A stretch of 64,000 bases of DNA from Aquincola agrisoli. GTDB lineage: Bacteria; Pseudomonadota; Gammaproteobacteria; Burkholderiales; Burkholderiaceae_C. Below the pieces are notes generated by a model that was not told the origin of the DNA, searched no databases, and saw nothing but the letters and a program-made list of their open reading frames with translations. Both the position numbers and the translations under genes were made by a program. Of the stretch, positions 43,626-52,002 are shown piece by piece. Position 1 is the stretch's first letter, and every line of letters begins with the position of its first letter. The DNA lies in assembly GCF_036621135.1 (NCBI RefSeq), contig NZ_JAZIBG010000028.1, positions 248,001-312,000 on the forward strand, written 5' to 3'.

Positions 43626-43691
43626 CGGATCCGGCTTCGCCGGTCCGCTGGTGTTGCCCCCTCGAGGGGGCGGCCGTCAGGCCGTAGGGGG
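43626..43691. repeat. Palindrome-rich intergenic element after ftsZ
   Basis: Three hairpins in a row: GCGGA(T)CCGGC/GCCGGTCCGC with TTC loop (43626-43648), CCCCCTCGAGGGGG (43657-43670) and CGGCC-GTCA-GGCCG (43671-43684), then TA and GGGGG. The layout C5-spacer-G5 / GC hairpin / G5 matches the element inside murE. Overlaps the ftsZ end region and could also terminate ftsZ, although no T-tract is present. Confidence 0.6.
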
Positions 43692-43699
43692 TGGGCGAA

Positions 43700-44923
43700 T
43701 CAATCCGCCTGCTTGCGCAGGAACGCCGGGATTTCGATCTCGTCCATGCCGTTGCTGGCCAGCGCGTCGACCTTGGCCGCGGCCTGCGTGCGGCCGTTGC
43801 GCCAGACGCTGGGCGTGCTGAGCTGGCTGTAGTCGTGCTGCATCGGCGCGCCCACGCCGCCGCCCATCGCGCCCATCTGGGCCACGTTGTTCAGGATCGG
43901 CAGGTTGTCGGTGCCGGTGCGCAGCGCCGGGGCGCTGTGCACGACGGTGATCGGCGCCTGCTGGCGGCGGGCCGGCGACAGGCCGGTGGCGATGACCGTC
44001 ACGCGCAGCTGGTCGCCCAGGCTGTCGTCGTAGGCGGTGCCGTAGATCACGTGTGCATCGTCCGCGGCGTAGCGGCGGATGGTGTTCATCGCGTTGCGGC
44101 TCTCCGCGAGCTTGAAGGTGTTCTTGCTCGCGGCGATGAGCACCAGCACGCCCTTGGCGCCCGACAGGTCGATCCCCTCCAGCAGCGGGCAGGCCACGGC
44201 CTGCTCGGCCGCCTTGGTGGCCCGGTCGGGGCCGCCGGCCTGCGCCGTGCCCATCATCGCCTTGCCCGGCTCGCTCATCACGGTCTTCACGTCCTCGAAG
44301 TCGACGTTGACCAGGCCCGGCACGTGGATGATGTCGCTGATGCCGCCCACCGCGTTGCGCAGCACGTCGTTGGCGTGCGCGAAGGCTTCTTCCTGGGTGA
44401 TGTCGTCGCCCAGCACCTCGAGCAGCTTCTCGTTGAGCACCACGATCAGCGAGTCGACGTTGGCTTCCAGCTCGGCGATGCCTTCGTCGGCGGCCTTCAG
44501 GCGGCGGTTGCCTTCGAACTCGAAGGGCTTGGTCACCACGCCCACGGTCAGGATGCCCATCTCCTTGGCCACGCGCGCGATCACCGGTGCCGCGCCGGTG
44601 CCGGTGCCGCCGCCCATGCCGGCGGTGATGAACAGCATGTGCGCGCCGTCGATCGACGCCTTGATGCGGTCCACCGCCTCCTCGGCGGCCGCGCGGCCGG
44701 CCGCGGGCTTGGCGCCGGCGCCCAGGCCGGTCGTGCCCAGCTGGATGACGCTGTTGGCCGTGCTGCGGCTGAGCGCCTGCGCATCGGTGTTGGCGCAGAC
44801 GAAGTCCACGCCTTGCACGCCCTTGGCGATCATGTGATCGACAGCGTTGCCGCCGCCGCCACCGACGCCGATCACGCGAATTTGAGTGCCTTGGTCGAAT
44901 TCTTCGATCATTTCGATGGCCAT
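43700..44923 (-). CDS. ftsZ: Cell division protein FtsZ
   Basis: 407 residues; tubulin-like GTPase forming the Z ring. GTP-binding IGVGGGGGNAVDHM (18-31) and tubulin signature GGGTGTG (104-110), T7 loop region NVDFEDVKTVM, variable linker rich in Gly/Met/Gln, and C-terminal DEIEIPAFLRKQAD that binds FtsA and ZipA-type partners. AGGAG 7 bp before the ATG. Preceded by a 107-bp gap after ftsA containing a GC hairpin. Confidence 0.98.
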   Translation of the reverse strand: MAIEMIEEFDQGTQIRVIGVGGGGGNAVDHMIAKGVQGVDFVCANTDAQALSRSTANSVIQLGTTGLGAGAKPAAGRAAAEEAVDRIKASIDGAHMLFITAGMGGGTGTGAAPVIARVAKEMGILTVGVVTKPFEFEGNRRLKAADEGIAELEANVDSLIVVLNEKLLEVLGDDITQEEAFAHANDVLRNAVGGISDIIHVPGLVNVDFEDVKTVMSEPGKAMMGTAQAGGPDRATKAAEQAVACPLLEGIDLSGAKGVLVLIAASKNTFKLAESRNAMNTIRRYAADDAHVIYGTAYDDSLGDQLRVTVIATGLSPARRQQAPITVVHSAPALRTGTDNLPILNNVAQMGAMGGGVGAPMQHDYSQLSTPSVWRNGRTQAAAKVDALASNGMDEIEIPAFLRKQAD

Positions 44924-45000
44924 TGTTGACTCCTTGAACTTGCAGTTGCCGTTGATCCAAATCGACGCTGTTTGCGTCCCGCCTGTTTGCTACACCTCAC

Positions 45001-45020
45001 GGGGCCTCATGCCGGGCCCC
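45001..45020. terminator. GC hairpin between ftsA and ftsZ
   Basis: Arms GGGGCC and GGCCCC around an 8-nt loop, 10 bp after the ftsA stop. No T-tract; could act as an attenuator or mRNA stabiliser, letting ftsZ be expressed differently from ftsA. Confidence 0.3.
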
Positions 45021-45030
45021 TACTTCTTCT

Positions 45031-46260
45031 TCAGAACACCCCGAAAAACCAGTCCTTGATGCGGCCGAACAGGGTCTCGACCGACCCCGCCTGCGCCGCC
45101 GCCTTGTGCCCGCGCGCCCGCCCCAGCCGCGCCTCCTCGAGCAGGCCCATCACCGTGGCCGAGCGCGGGTTGGCCACCATGTCGTGCAGCGCCCCGCTGT
45201 ACGTCGGCAGCCCCTTGCGCACCGGCTTGAGGAAGATGTCCTCGCCGAGTTCCACCATGCCCGGCATCACCGCCGAGCCGCCGGTGATCACGATCCCGCT
45301 CGACAGCAGCTCCTCGTAGCCGCTGTCGCGGATGACCTGGTGCACCAGCGAAAAGATCTCTTCCACCCGCGGCTCGATCACGCCCGACAGCGCCTGCCGG
45401 GACAACATGCGCGGCGCGCGGTCGCCCAGGCCCGGCACTTCCAGGTTCTCGCTCGGGTCGGCCAGCAGCTGCTTGGCCACGCCGTACTCGACCTTGATCT
45501 CCTCCGCGTCCTTCGTGGGCGTGCGCAGCGCCATCGCGATGTCGCTGGTGATCAGGTCGCCGGCGATCGGGATCACCGCCGTGTGGCGGATCGCGCCGTC
45601 GGTGAAGATCGCCACGTCGGTGGTGCCGGCGCCGATGTCGACCAGCGCGACGCCGAGGTCCTTCTCGTCGTCGGTCAGCACCGCGTGGCTGGAGGCGCTG
45701 GGGTTCAGCACCAGCAGGTTCACCTCCAGCCCGCAGCGGCGCACGCACTTGATGATGTTCTCGGCCGCGCTCTGCGCGCCGGTGGCGATGTGCACCTTCA
45801 CCTCGAGGCGGCCGCCGCTCATGCCGATCGGCTCCTTCACCTCGTGGCCGTCGATCACGAACTCCTGCGGCTCCACCAGCAGCAGGCGCTGGTCGTTCGG
45901 GATGTTGATGGCCTTGGCCGTCTCCACCACGCGCGTCACGTCGACCGGCGTCACTTCCTTGTCGCGCACGATCACCATGCCGGTGGAGTTCTGCCCGCGG
46001 ATGTGGCTGCCGGTGATGCCGGTGTAGACGCTGGTGATCTTGCAGTCGGCCATCATCTCGGCCTCCTTCAAGGCCTGCTGGATGCTCTGCACCGTGGCGT
46101 CGATGTTGACCACCACGCCGCGCTTGAGGCCGTGCGACGACGCGACGCCCAGCCCGGCGACGCGCAGCTCCCCGCTCGGCAGCACCTCGGCCACCACCGC
46201 CATCACCTTGGCGGTGCCGATGTCGAGTCCAACGACGAGATCCTTGTATTCCTTGGCCAT
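45031..46260 (-). CDS. ftsA: Cell division protein FtsA
   Basis: 409 residues; actin-like membrane tether for FtsZ. VGLDIGTAKVMAVVAEV (phosphate 1), DIGAGTTDVAIF (phosphate 2), VITGGSAVMPGMVEL (adenosine), 1C domain between, and a C-terminal amphipathic membrane-targeting helix ETLFGRIKDWFFGVF. Starts 20 bp after the ftsQ stop. Confidence 0.97.
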   Translation of the reverse strand: MAKEYKDLVVGLDIGTAKVMAVVAEVLPSGELRVAGLGVASSHGLKRGVVVNIDATVQSIQQALKEAEMMADCKITSVYTGITGSHIRGQNSTGMVIVRDKEVTPVDVTRVVETAKAINIPNDQRLLLVEPQEFVIDGHEVKEPIGMSGGRLEVKVHIATGAQSAAENIIKCVRRCGLEVNLLVLNPSASSHAVLTDDEKDLGVALVDIGAGTTDVAIFTDGAIRHTAVIPIAGDLITSDIAMALRTPTKDAEEIKVEYGVAKQLLADPSENLEVPGLGDRAPRMLSRQALSGVIEPRVEEIFSLVHQVIRDSGYEELLSSGIVITGGSAVMPGMVELGEDIFLKPVRKGLPTYSGALHDMVANPRSATVMGLLEEARLGRARGHKAAAQAGSVETLFGRIKDWFFGVF

Positions 46261-46280
46261 CTGATGTGTCCGGTATGTTC

Positions 46281-47096
46281 TTAGCGTTGCCGCGCCGCGG
46301 GCCGCGGGGCGGGCTTGGGCCGCGCCGGCGGCGGCGGCACGGCGAGCGTGCTGACGCCTTCGATGCGCAGCGCGTAGGCGTCGGCATGCCGCAGGTCGGC
46401 GTACTCCAGCGCGCGCCCCGGGTACTGCGCCATCACCTGCGGCAGCGTGCGCACGAAGCGCTGTGCGCGCTCGACGACGGCGTCGTCGGTCCCTCTTCCG
46501 ATCTCGATGGCGGCGCCGCTGTCCAGTTCGGCCTTGAGCGAGCCGCGGCCCGACTGGCGCAGCGCCACCAGCGGCGAGCCCAGCGGCTCCAGCGCGGGCG
46601 AGAGGCGGCGGTACAGCGCCAGCAGCCGGGCTGAACTGCCCTCGGGGCCCGACAGCGTGGGCAGGCCATCGTCCTCCACGTCGCCGAGGTTGGCCTCGAA
46701 GACCTCGCCCTGCACGTTGACCAGGCGCTGGTCGCCGGCCTCGTCCTCCCACAGCGCCGCGGCCTCGTGCTCGGCCAGCGTCACGGCCAGGCGGTTGGGC
46801 CACACGCGGCGCACCACGGCCTGCCGCACCCATGGCACCGTCTCGAAGGCGGCGCGCGCCGCGGCCAGGTTGATCGAGAAGAAGTTGCCGGCCAGCTGCG
46901 GCATCGCGTTGGCGCGGATCGTCGCCACGCTGCTGCGGGCCAGGTCGCCGTCGACGACGATGCCGCGCAGCGTGAACACCGGCTGCCGTGCCACCCAGGC
47001 CAGCGCCGCAGCCGCCAGCACGAGGCCGGCGAGCACGAACACGGTGTTCGCCACCGCGTTGGTGAGCCGGACGTCGTTGGGCAGCGGCAGGTTCAT
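46281..47096 (-). CDS. ftsQ: Cell division protein FtsQ
   Basis: 271 residues; bitopic protein of the FtsQLB complex. One TM (about 17-37), POTRA domain (FTLRGIVVDGDLARSSVATI), beta domain (ALWEDEAGDQRLVNVQGEVF) and a Pro/Arg-rich C-terminus (PPPPARPKPAPRPAARQR). ATG overlaps the ddl stop (ATGA). Confidence 0.95.
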   Translation of the reverse strand: MNLPLPNDVRLTNAVANTVFVLAGLVLAAAALAWVARQPVFTLRGIVVDGDLARSSVATIRANAMPQLAGNFFSINLAAARAAFETVPWVRQAVVRRVWPNRLAVTLAEHEAAALWEDEAGDQRLVNVQGEVFEANLGDVEDDGLPTLSGPEGSSARLLALYRRLSPALEPLGSPLVALRQSGRGSLKAELDSGAAIEIGRGTDDAVVERAQRFVRTLPQVMAQYPGRALEYADLRHADAYALRIEGVSTLAVPPPPARPKPAPRPAARQR

Positions 47097-48058
47097 GCGC
47101 TCCCTTTCGCGTCGAGCCGCGCGCCCGCCAGCAGGTGCAGGCACAGCTGCTCGTAGCTCATGCCGGCGGCACGGGCCGACATCGGCACCAGCGAATGCCC
47201 CGTCATGCCCGGCGACGTGTTCATCTCCAGCAGGAAGGGCTTGCGGTCGCTGGCGCGCACCATCAGGTCGGCACGGCCCCAGCCGCGGCAGCCCAGCGTG
47301 CGGTAGGCCTCGAGCACGATGCGCTGGATCTCGCGCTCCTCGGCCTCGGGCAGGCCGCTGGGCACGAGGTAGTGCACGTCGTCGGTGAAGTACTTGTTCT
47401 GGTAGTCGTAGGCGCCCTCGGGCGCCACGATGCGGATCACCGGCAGCGCACGGGCGTCGTCGCCCTCGCCCAGCACCGGGCAGGTGACTTCCTCGCCCTC
47501 GATGAACTCCTCGCACAGCACGTCGGCGTCGTAGCGCGCGGCCAGCTCGACCGCACCCTGCATCTGCGAGTAGCCCTGCACCTTGGTCACGCCGATCGAC
47601 GAGCCTTCGTGCGGCGGCTTCACGATCAGCGGCAGGCCCAGTTCGTCGGGCACGGCGCGCACGCGCTCGCGGCCCTGCTGGCCGGGCGCGAGGTTGACGT
47701 AGCGCGGCGTCGGCAGGCCCTCGGCCAGCCACACGCGCTTGGTCATCACCTTGTCCATCGCGATGGCCGAGGCCATCACGCCGGAGCCGGTGTACGGGAT
47801 GCCCAGCAGCTCCAGGGCGCCCTGCACGCTGCCGTCCTCGCCATGGCGGCCGTGCAGCGCGATGAACACGCGCTCGAAGCCTTCGTGCTTCAACTCCGCC
47901 AGCTCGCGCACCGAGGGGTCGAACGCATAGGCTTCCACGCCCTGGCTCTTCAGCGCGTTCAGCACGCCGGTGCCCGACATCAGCGAGACCTCGCGCTCGG
48001 CCGAATCGCCGCCCATCAGCACCGCTGTTTTCCCCAGCGCCTTCACGTCGATGGTCAT
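47093..48058 (-). CDS. ddl: D-alanine--D-alanine ligase
   Basis: 321 residues of an ATP-grasp enzyme; makes the D-Ala-D-Ala end of the stem peptide. VLMGGDSAEREVSLMSGTGV, HGRHGEDGSVQGALELLGIP, PYTGSGVMASAIAMDK, PPHEGSSIGV and NTSPGMTGHSLVPMSARAAG (Mg/product site) are intact. ATGA overlaps at both ends (murC upstream, ftsQ downstream). Confidence 0.97.
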   Translation of the reverse strand: MTIDVKALGKTAVLMGGDSAEREVSLMSGTGVLNALKSQGVEAYAFDPSVRELAELKHEGFERVFIALHGRHGEDGSVQGALELLGIPYTGSGVMASAIAMDKVMTKRVWLAEGLPTPRYVNLAPGQQGRERVRAVPDELGLPLIVKPPHEGSSIGVTKVQGYSQMQGAVELAARYDADVLCEEFIEGEEVTCPVLGEGDDARALPVIRIVAPEGAYDYQNKYFTDDVHYLVPSGLPEAEEREIQRIVLEAYRTLGCRGWGRADLMVRASDRKPFLLEMNTSPGMTGHSLVPMSARAAGMSYEQLCLHLLAGARLDAKGSA

Positions 48059-49464
48059 GCGCCCGCTCCCACCAGCTCGACCACCTTGCCCGGCACCGCG
48101 CCGATGCTGCCGGCACCCATCGAGATCACCACGTCGCCGTCCTTCGCCTGCTTGGCGATGGTGGCGGGCAGCTCGGCCACGTCGTCGACGAAGAGCGGCT
48201 CGGTCTGGCCGGCCACGCGCATCGCGCGGGCCAGCGCCCGGCCGTCGGCGGCGACGATCGGCGCTTCGCCGGCGGCGTACACCTCGGTCAGCAGCACCGC
48301 GTCGGCCGTGCCGAGCACCTTCACGAAATCCTCGAAGCAGTCGCGCGTGCGGGTGTAGCGGTGCGGCTGGAAGGCCAGCACCAGCCGGCGCCCCGGGAAC
48401 GCGCCGCGCGCCGCCGCGACCACCGCGGCCATCTCCACCGGGTGGTGGCCGTAGTCGTCGATCAGCGTGAACGTGCCGCCCTCGGCCGCCGGCAGCTCGC
48501 CGTAGCGCTGGAAGCGCCGGCCCACGCCGCCGAACCTGGCCAGCGCGCTGACGATCGGCGCATCGGGCAGCTCCAGCTCGGTGGCCACCGCCACGGCCGC
48601 GAGCGCATTGCGCACGTTGTGCTCGCCGGGCAGGTTCAGCGTGATCTCCAGGTCGGGCATGCGCACGCCGTTGCGGCGCTGCGCGGTGAAGCGCATCTGC
48701 CCGCCGGGCAGCGCCTGCACGTCGACCGCGCGGATCTGCACGTCCTCGCCCAGGCCGTAGGTGACGACCGGGCGCGACACCATCGGGATCACCGACCGCA
48801 CGCCGGGGTCGTCGGCGCAGACGATGGCCGCGCCATAAAACGGCATGCGGTGCAGGAAGTCCACGAACGCCGTCTTCAGCCGCGCGAAGTCGTGGCCGTA
48901 GGTGTCCATGTGGTCCGCATCGATGTTGGTGATGACGGACAGGATCGGCGACAGGTTCAGGAACGAGGCGTCCGACTCGTCGGCCTCGACCACGATGTAC
49001 TCGCCCGCGCCCAGCGCCGAGTTGGCGCCGGCGCTGTTGAGGCGGCCGCCGATCACGAAGGTGGGATCCACGCCGGCCTCCGCCAGCACGCTGGTCACGA
49101 GCGAGGTGGTGGTCGTCTTGCCGTGCGTGCCGGCGATGGCGATGCCCTTGCGCAGGCGCATCAGCTCGGCCAGCATCACCGCGCGCGGCACCACCGGCAC
49201 GCGGCGCGAGCGCGCGGCGATCACCTCGGGGTTGTCGCCGCGCACGGCGGTGGACGTGACGACGGCCTCGGCGCCCGCGATGTTGGCGGCGTCGTGGCCC
49301 ACCGCCACGCGGATGCCCAGTTCGGCCAGGCGGCGCACGACGGTGCTGTCGTTCTGGTCGGAGCCCGACACCAGGTAGCCCAGGTTGTGCAGGATCTCGG
49401 CGATGCCGCTCATGCCGGCGCCACCGATGCCGACGAAGTGAATGTGCTTGACGGCGTGTTTCAT
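48055..49464 (-). CDS. murC: UDP-N-acetylmuramate--L-alanine ligase
   Basis: 469 residues. IHFVGIGGAGMSGIAEILHN (UDP-MurNAc site), AGTHGKTTTTSLVTSVL (ATP loop), EADESDASFLNLSP, DDYGHHPVEMAAV and FQPHRYTRTRDCFEDF are the MurC signatures. Adds the first amino acid of the stem peptide. ATG 49464 overlaps the stop of the short frame orf61 (ATGA), and its own stop overlaps ddl. Confidence 0.97.
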   Translation of the reverse strand: MKHAVKHIHFVGIGGAGMSGIAEILHNLGYLVSGSDQNDSTVVRRLAELGIRVAVGHDAANIAGAEAVVTSTAVRGDNPEVIAARSRRVPVVPRAVMLAELMRLRKGIAIAGTHGKTTTTSLVTSVLAEAGVDPTFVIGGRLNSAGANSALGAGEYIVVEADESDASFLNLSPILSVITNIDADHMDTYGHDFARLKTAFVDFLHRMPFYGAAIVCADDPGVRSVIPMVSRPVVTYGLGEDVQIRAVDVQALPGGQMRFTAQRRNGVRMPDLEITLNLPGEHNVRNALAAVAVATELELPDAPIVSALARFGGVGRRFQRYGELPAAEGGTFTLIDDYGHHPVEMAAVVAAARGAFPGRRLVLAFQPHRYTRTRDCFEDFVKVLGTADAVLLTEVYAAGEAPIVAADGRALARAMRVAGQTEPLFVDDVAELPATIAKQAKDGDVVISMGAGSIGAVPGKVVELVGAGA

Positions 49465-49646
49465 GACAGCCCCTCGTCAAACGAGTACGTTTGCCGATCC
49501 CCCGAGGGGAGAGACAGGCGCGGCTCCATGCCGGCCTGCGCCGGCATGGACGCCTGGAGCGCCAGCCGCGTCTCGCGGCTGGCTCGGGCCGGCTTGGGAG
49601 CGGCCCGGCGCTCGGCCCGCAGGCCTTTTTTGTGAATGCTGTTCAT
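49461..49646 (-). CDS. orf61, coupled short reading frame between murG and murC, made of a palindromic element
   Basis: 61 codons beginning MNSIHKKGLRAERRAAPKPA. The ATG overlaps the murG stop (ATGA at 49646-49643) and the TGA overlaps the murC start (ATGA at 49464-49461). Almost the whole frame is encoded by a palindrome-rich element (49495-49625). The product looks basic and disordered with no family. Its protein may have no function; keeping ribosomes moving from murG to murC is the more likely role (inference). Confidence 0.5.
   Translation of the reverse strand: MNSIHKKGLRAERRAAPKPARASRETRLALQASMPAQAGMEPRLSLPSGDRQTYSFDEGLS
49495..49625. repeat. Palindrome-rich element in the murG-murC junction
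   Basis: Contains CCCCCGAGGGG, a perfect 10-bp hairpin CCATGCCGGC/GCCGGCATGG with CTGC loop (49526-49549), a perfect 10-bp hairpin GCCAGCCGCG/CGCGGCTGGC with TCT loop (49561-49583), and GGCTTGGGAGCGGCCCGGCG with CTC after it. The last part shares GGCTTGGG and the exact 13-mer CGGCCCGGCGCTC with the murE element in inverted orientation. Confidence 0.65.
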
Positions 49647-50716
49647 CGCTGAACCAGCCTTTCGATCTCATCGGCCACCCGCGCCGCGGCCCGGGGGCGC
49701 GCCAGCGTGTGGGCCTTCTCGGCCATCGCCTGCAGGGCCGTGCGATCGGTCTCCTGCAGCAGCGCGGCCAGTTTTTCGGGCGACAGCTCGGCCTGCGGCA
49801 GGTGGATCGCCGCGCCGTGCTGCGCCATGAATTGCGCGTTGTCGCGCTGGTGCGAGGTGGTGCTGACGATCAGCGGCACCAGCACGCTGGGGATGCCCGC
49901 GGCGCACAGTTCGCTCACCGTCACTGCGCCGGCGCGGCACACCACCAGGTCGCAGTCGGCGAGTCGGCGCGACATGTCCTCGATGAAGGGCAGCACCTCG
50001 GCCGACACCCGCGCCTCGGCATATGCCGCGCGCACCGATTCGACGTGCGCCGCGCCGGTCTGGTGGGTGACGACCGGCCTGCGCTCGGGATCGATCAGCG
50101 CCAGCGCGGCGGGCAGCGTCTGGTTGAGCACGCGCGCGCCCAGGCTGCCGCCCACCACCAGCACCCGCAGCGGGCCGCTGCGGCCGGCGAAGCGTTGCGC
50201 GGGCACCGGCAGCGCCTCGATCTCGGCCCGCACCGGGTTGCCGGTGACGACCGCGCGCCGCGTGCGCGCCGCCGCCGCGCCGTCGAAGCCGAAGGCCACG
50301 CGGTCGGCCAGCGGCAGCAGGCTCTTGTTCGACATCAGCAGCGCCGCGTCGGCGTTCACCAGCACCAGCGGCTTGCGCAGCAGGCCGGCCACCAGGCCGC
50401 CGGGGAAGCACACGTAGCCGCCCATGCCCAGCACCGCATCGGCATCGCGCCGGCGCAGGATGGACAGGCTCTCGGCGAAGGACCGCAGCAGCCGGAACAC
50501 GCCGGTCACGGTGTGGAGCAGGCCCTTGCCGCGCAGGCCGGCGAAGCCCACGCGGTCCATCGGGATGCCGGCCGCGGGCACCAGCGTGTTCTCCATGCCC
50601 GCGGGCGTGCCGAGCCAGCTCACCGTCCAGCCGCGCGCCTGCATCTCGCGCGCCACGGCCAGGCCCGGGATGATGTGCCCGCCAGTCCCCGCCGCCATGA
50701 TGACCAGGTGGCTCAT
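49643..50716 (-). CDS. murG: Undecaprenyl-PP-MurNAc-pentapeptide GlcNAc transferase
   Basis: 357 residues of a GT28 enzyme that makes lipid II at the inner membrane. MAAGTGGHIIPGLAVAREMQ (G-loop 1), VLVVGGSLGARVLNQTLPAA (G-loop 3 region) and CRAGAVTVSELCAAGIPSVL are intact. ATG overlaps the ftsW stop (ATGA). Confidence 0.97.
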   Translation of the reverse strand: MSHLVIMAAGTGGHIIPGLAVAREMQARGWTVSWLGTPAGMENTLVPAAGIPMDRVGFAGLRGKGLLHTVTGVFRLLRSFAESLSILRRRDADAVLGMGGYVCFPGGLVAGLLRKPLVLVNADAALLMSNKSLLPLADRVAFGFDGAAAARTRRAVVTGNPVRAEIEALPVPAQRFAGRSGPLRVLVVGGSLGARVLNQTLPAALALIDPERRPVVTHQTGAAHVESVRAAYAEARVSAEVLPFIEDMSRRLADCDLVVCRAGAVTVSELCAAGIPSVLVPLIVSTTSHQRDNAQFMAQHGAAIHLPQAELSPEKLAALLQETDRTALQAMAEKAHTLARPRAAARVADEIERLVQR

Positions 50717-52002
50717 GGCCGCCCTCCCCGCATCATGGCCCGGTTCTCCATGTCGACCCGCAGCACGATGGCGAGCGCGATCAGGTTCATCACGATCGCG
50801 GAGCCGCCGTAGCTCATCAGCGGCAGCGTCAGCCCCTTGGTGGGCAGCACGCCGAGATTCACGCCCATGTTGATGAACGACTGCCCGCCCATCCAGATGC
50901 CGATGCCCTGCACCAGCAGGCCGGCGAACACCCGGTCGAGCGCGATCGACTGGCGGCCGATGTGGAAGATGCGGCGCGTGAGCCAGAAGAAGGCCGCCAG
51001 CACCGACAGCACCCCCACCAGGCCCAGCTCCTCGCCCACCACCGCGAGCAGGAAGTCGGTGTGCGCCTCGGGCAGGTAGTGCAGCTTCTCGAGGCTGCCG
51101 CCCAGGCCCTGGCCGAAGATCTCGCCGCGGCCGAAGGCGATCAGCGAGTGCGTCAGCTGGTAGGCCTTGCCCTGCGCGTAGTCGGGGTTCCAGGGATCGA
51201 GGTACGCGAAGATCCGCTGCCTGCGGAATTCGCTGAACACGATCATCAGCACGAAGGCGCCCACCAGCACCGCCACGCTGAGGAAGAACATCCGGCCGTT
51301 GACGCCGCCGAGGAACAGGATGCCGAGCGCCACCGCGGCGATCACCATGAAGGCCCCCATGTCGGGCTCGGCAAGCAGCAGGATGCCGACCACGGCCAGC
51401 GCCACGGCCATCGGCGTCACCGCGCGGAAGAAGTTCTCCCGCGCATCCATCTTGCGCACCATGTAGCTGGCCGCGTACATCGCGATGCCCAGCTTGGCCA
51501 GCTCGCTGGGCTGGAAGTTCATGACGCCCAGCGGAATCCACCGGCGGGCGCCGTTCACGCCCTTGCCCACGCCGGGGATCAGCACCAGCACCAGCAGCAC
51601 CAGCGCCGCCACGAACACCCAGGGCGCCCACTTCTCCCACACGCTCATCGGGATCTGCAGCACCAGCAGCGCGGTGACGAAGGCCAGCACGATCGACACC
51701 ACGTGCCGGGTCAGGAAGTGCGTGGAGGCATAGCGGGCGAAACGCGGGTTGTCGGGCAGCGCCACCGACGCCGAATACACCATCACCAGCCCCAGCGCCA
51801 GCAGCCCGACGACGACCCAGATCAGTGCCCGGTCGATGCCGTGCACGGCGGCGGGCCGCGACGAGCTGGGCACCCAGTCGCGTACCGGCACGCGGTGGCT
51901 GCCGTCGTCGTCGCCCTTGCGGCCGAAGGATGGCCGCAGCGCCCCGAGGCGTTCGCGCAGGCCGGCCAGCAGCGTCGGCATCGCCTGGACCTTGTTGCCC
52001 AT
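50713..52002 (-). CDS. ftsW: Septal peptidoglycan polymerase FtsW (SEDS)
   Basis: 429 residues with about ten TM helices; partner of FtsI. A cytoplasmic N-terminus of about 65 residues rich in charged residues, DRALIWVVVGLLALGLVMVY (TM1), GARRWIPLGVMNFQPSELAK and GQSFINMGVNLGVLPTKGLT / PLMSYGGSA are SEDS signatures. Start overlaps the murD stop by one base (TGATG). Confidence 0.96.
   Translation of the reverse strand: MGNKVQAMPTLLAGLRERLGALRPSFGRKGDDDGSHRVPVRDWVPSSSRPAAVHGIDRALIWVVVGLLALGLVMVYSASVALPDNPRFARYASTHFLTRHVVSIVLAFVTALLVLQIPMSVWEKWAPWVFVAALVLLVLVLIPGVGKGVNGARRWIPLGVMNFQPSELAKLGIAMYAASYMVRKMDARENFFRAVTPMAVALAVVGILLLAEPDMGAFMVIAAVALGILFLGGVNGRMFFLSVAVLVGAFVLMIVFSEFRRQRIFAYLDPWNPDYAQGKAYQLTHSLIAFGRGEIFGQGLGGSLEKLHYLPEAHTDFLLAVVGEELGLVGVLSVLAAFFWLTRRIFHIGRQSIALDRVFAGLLVQGIGIWMGGQSFINMGVNLGVLPTKGLTLPLMSYGGSAIVMNLIALAIVLRVDMENRAMMRGGRP

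Noticed and set aside
46281..48116. A 611-codon frame suggesting a Ddl-FtsQ fusion
   Set aside because: Upstream part is out of frame with ddl; ddl ends by TGA overlapping the ftsQ ATG.
49461..49646. orf61 as an ordinary functional protein
   Set aside because: Composition follows the palindromes and no family is recognised; I keep it only as a likely coupled frame, with modest confidence.
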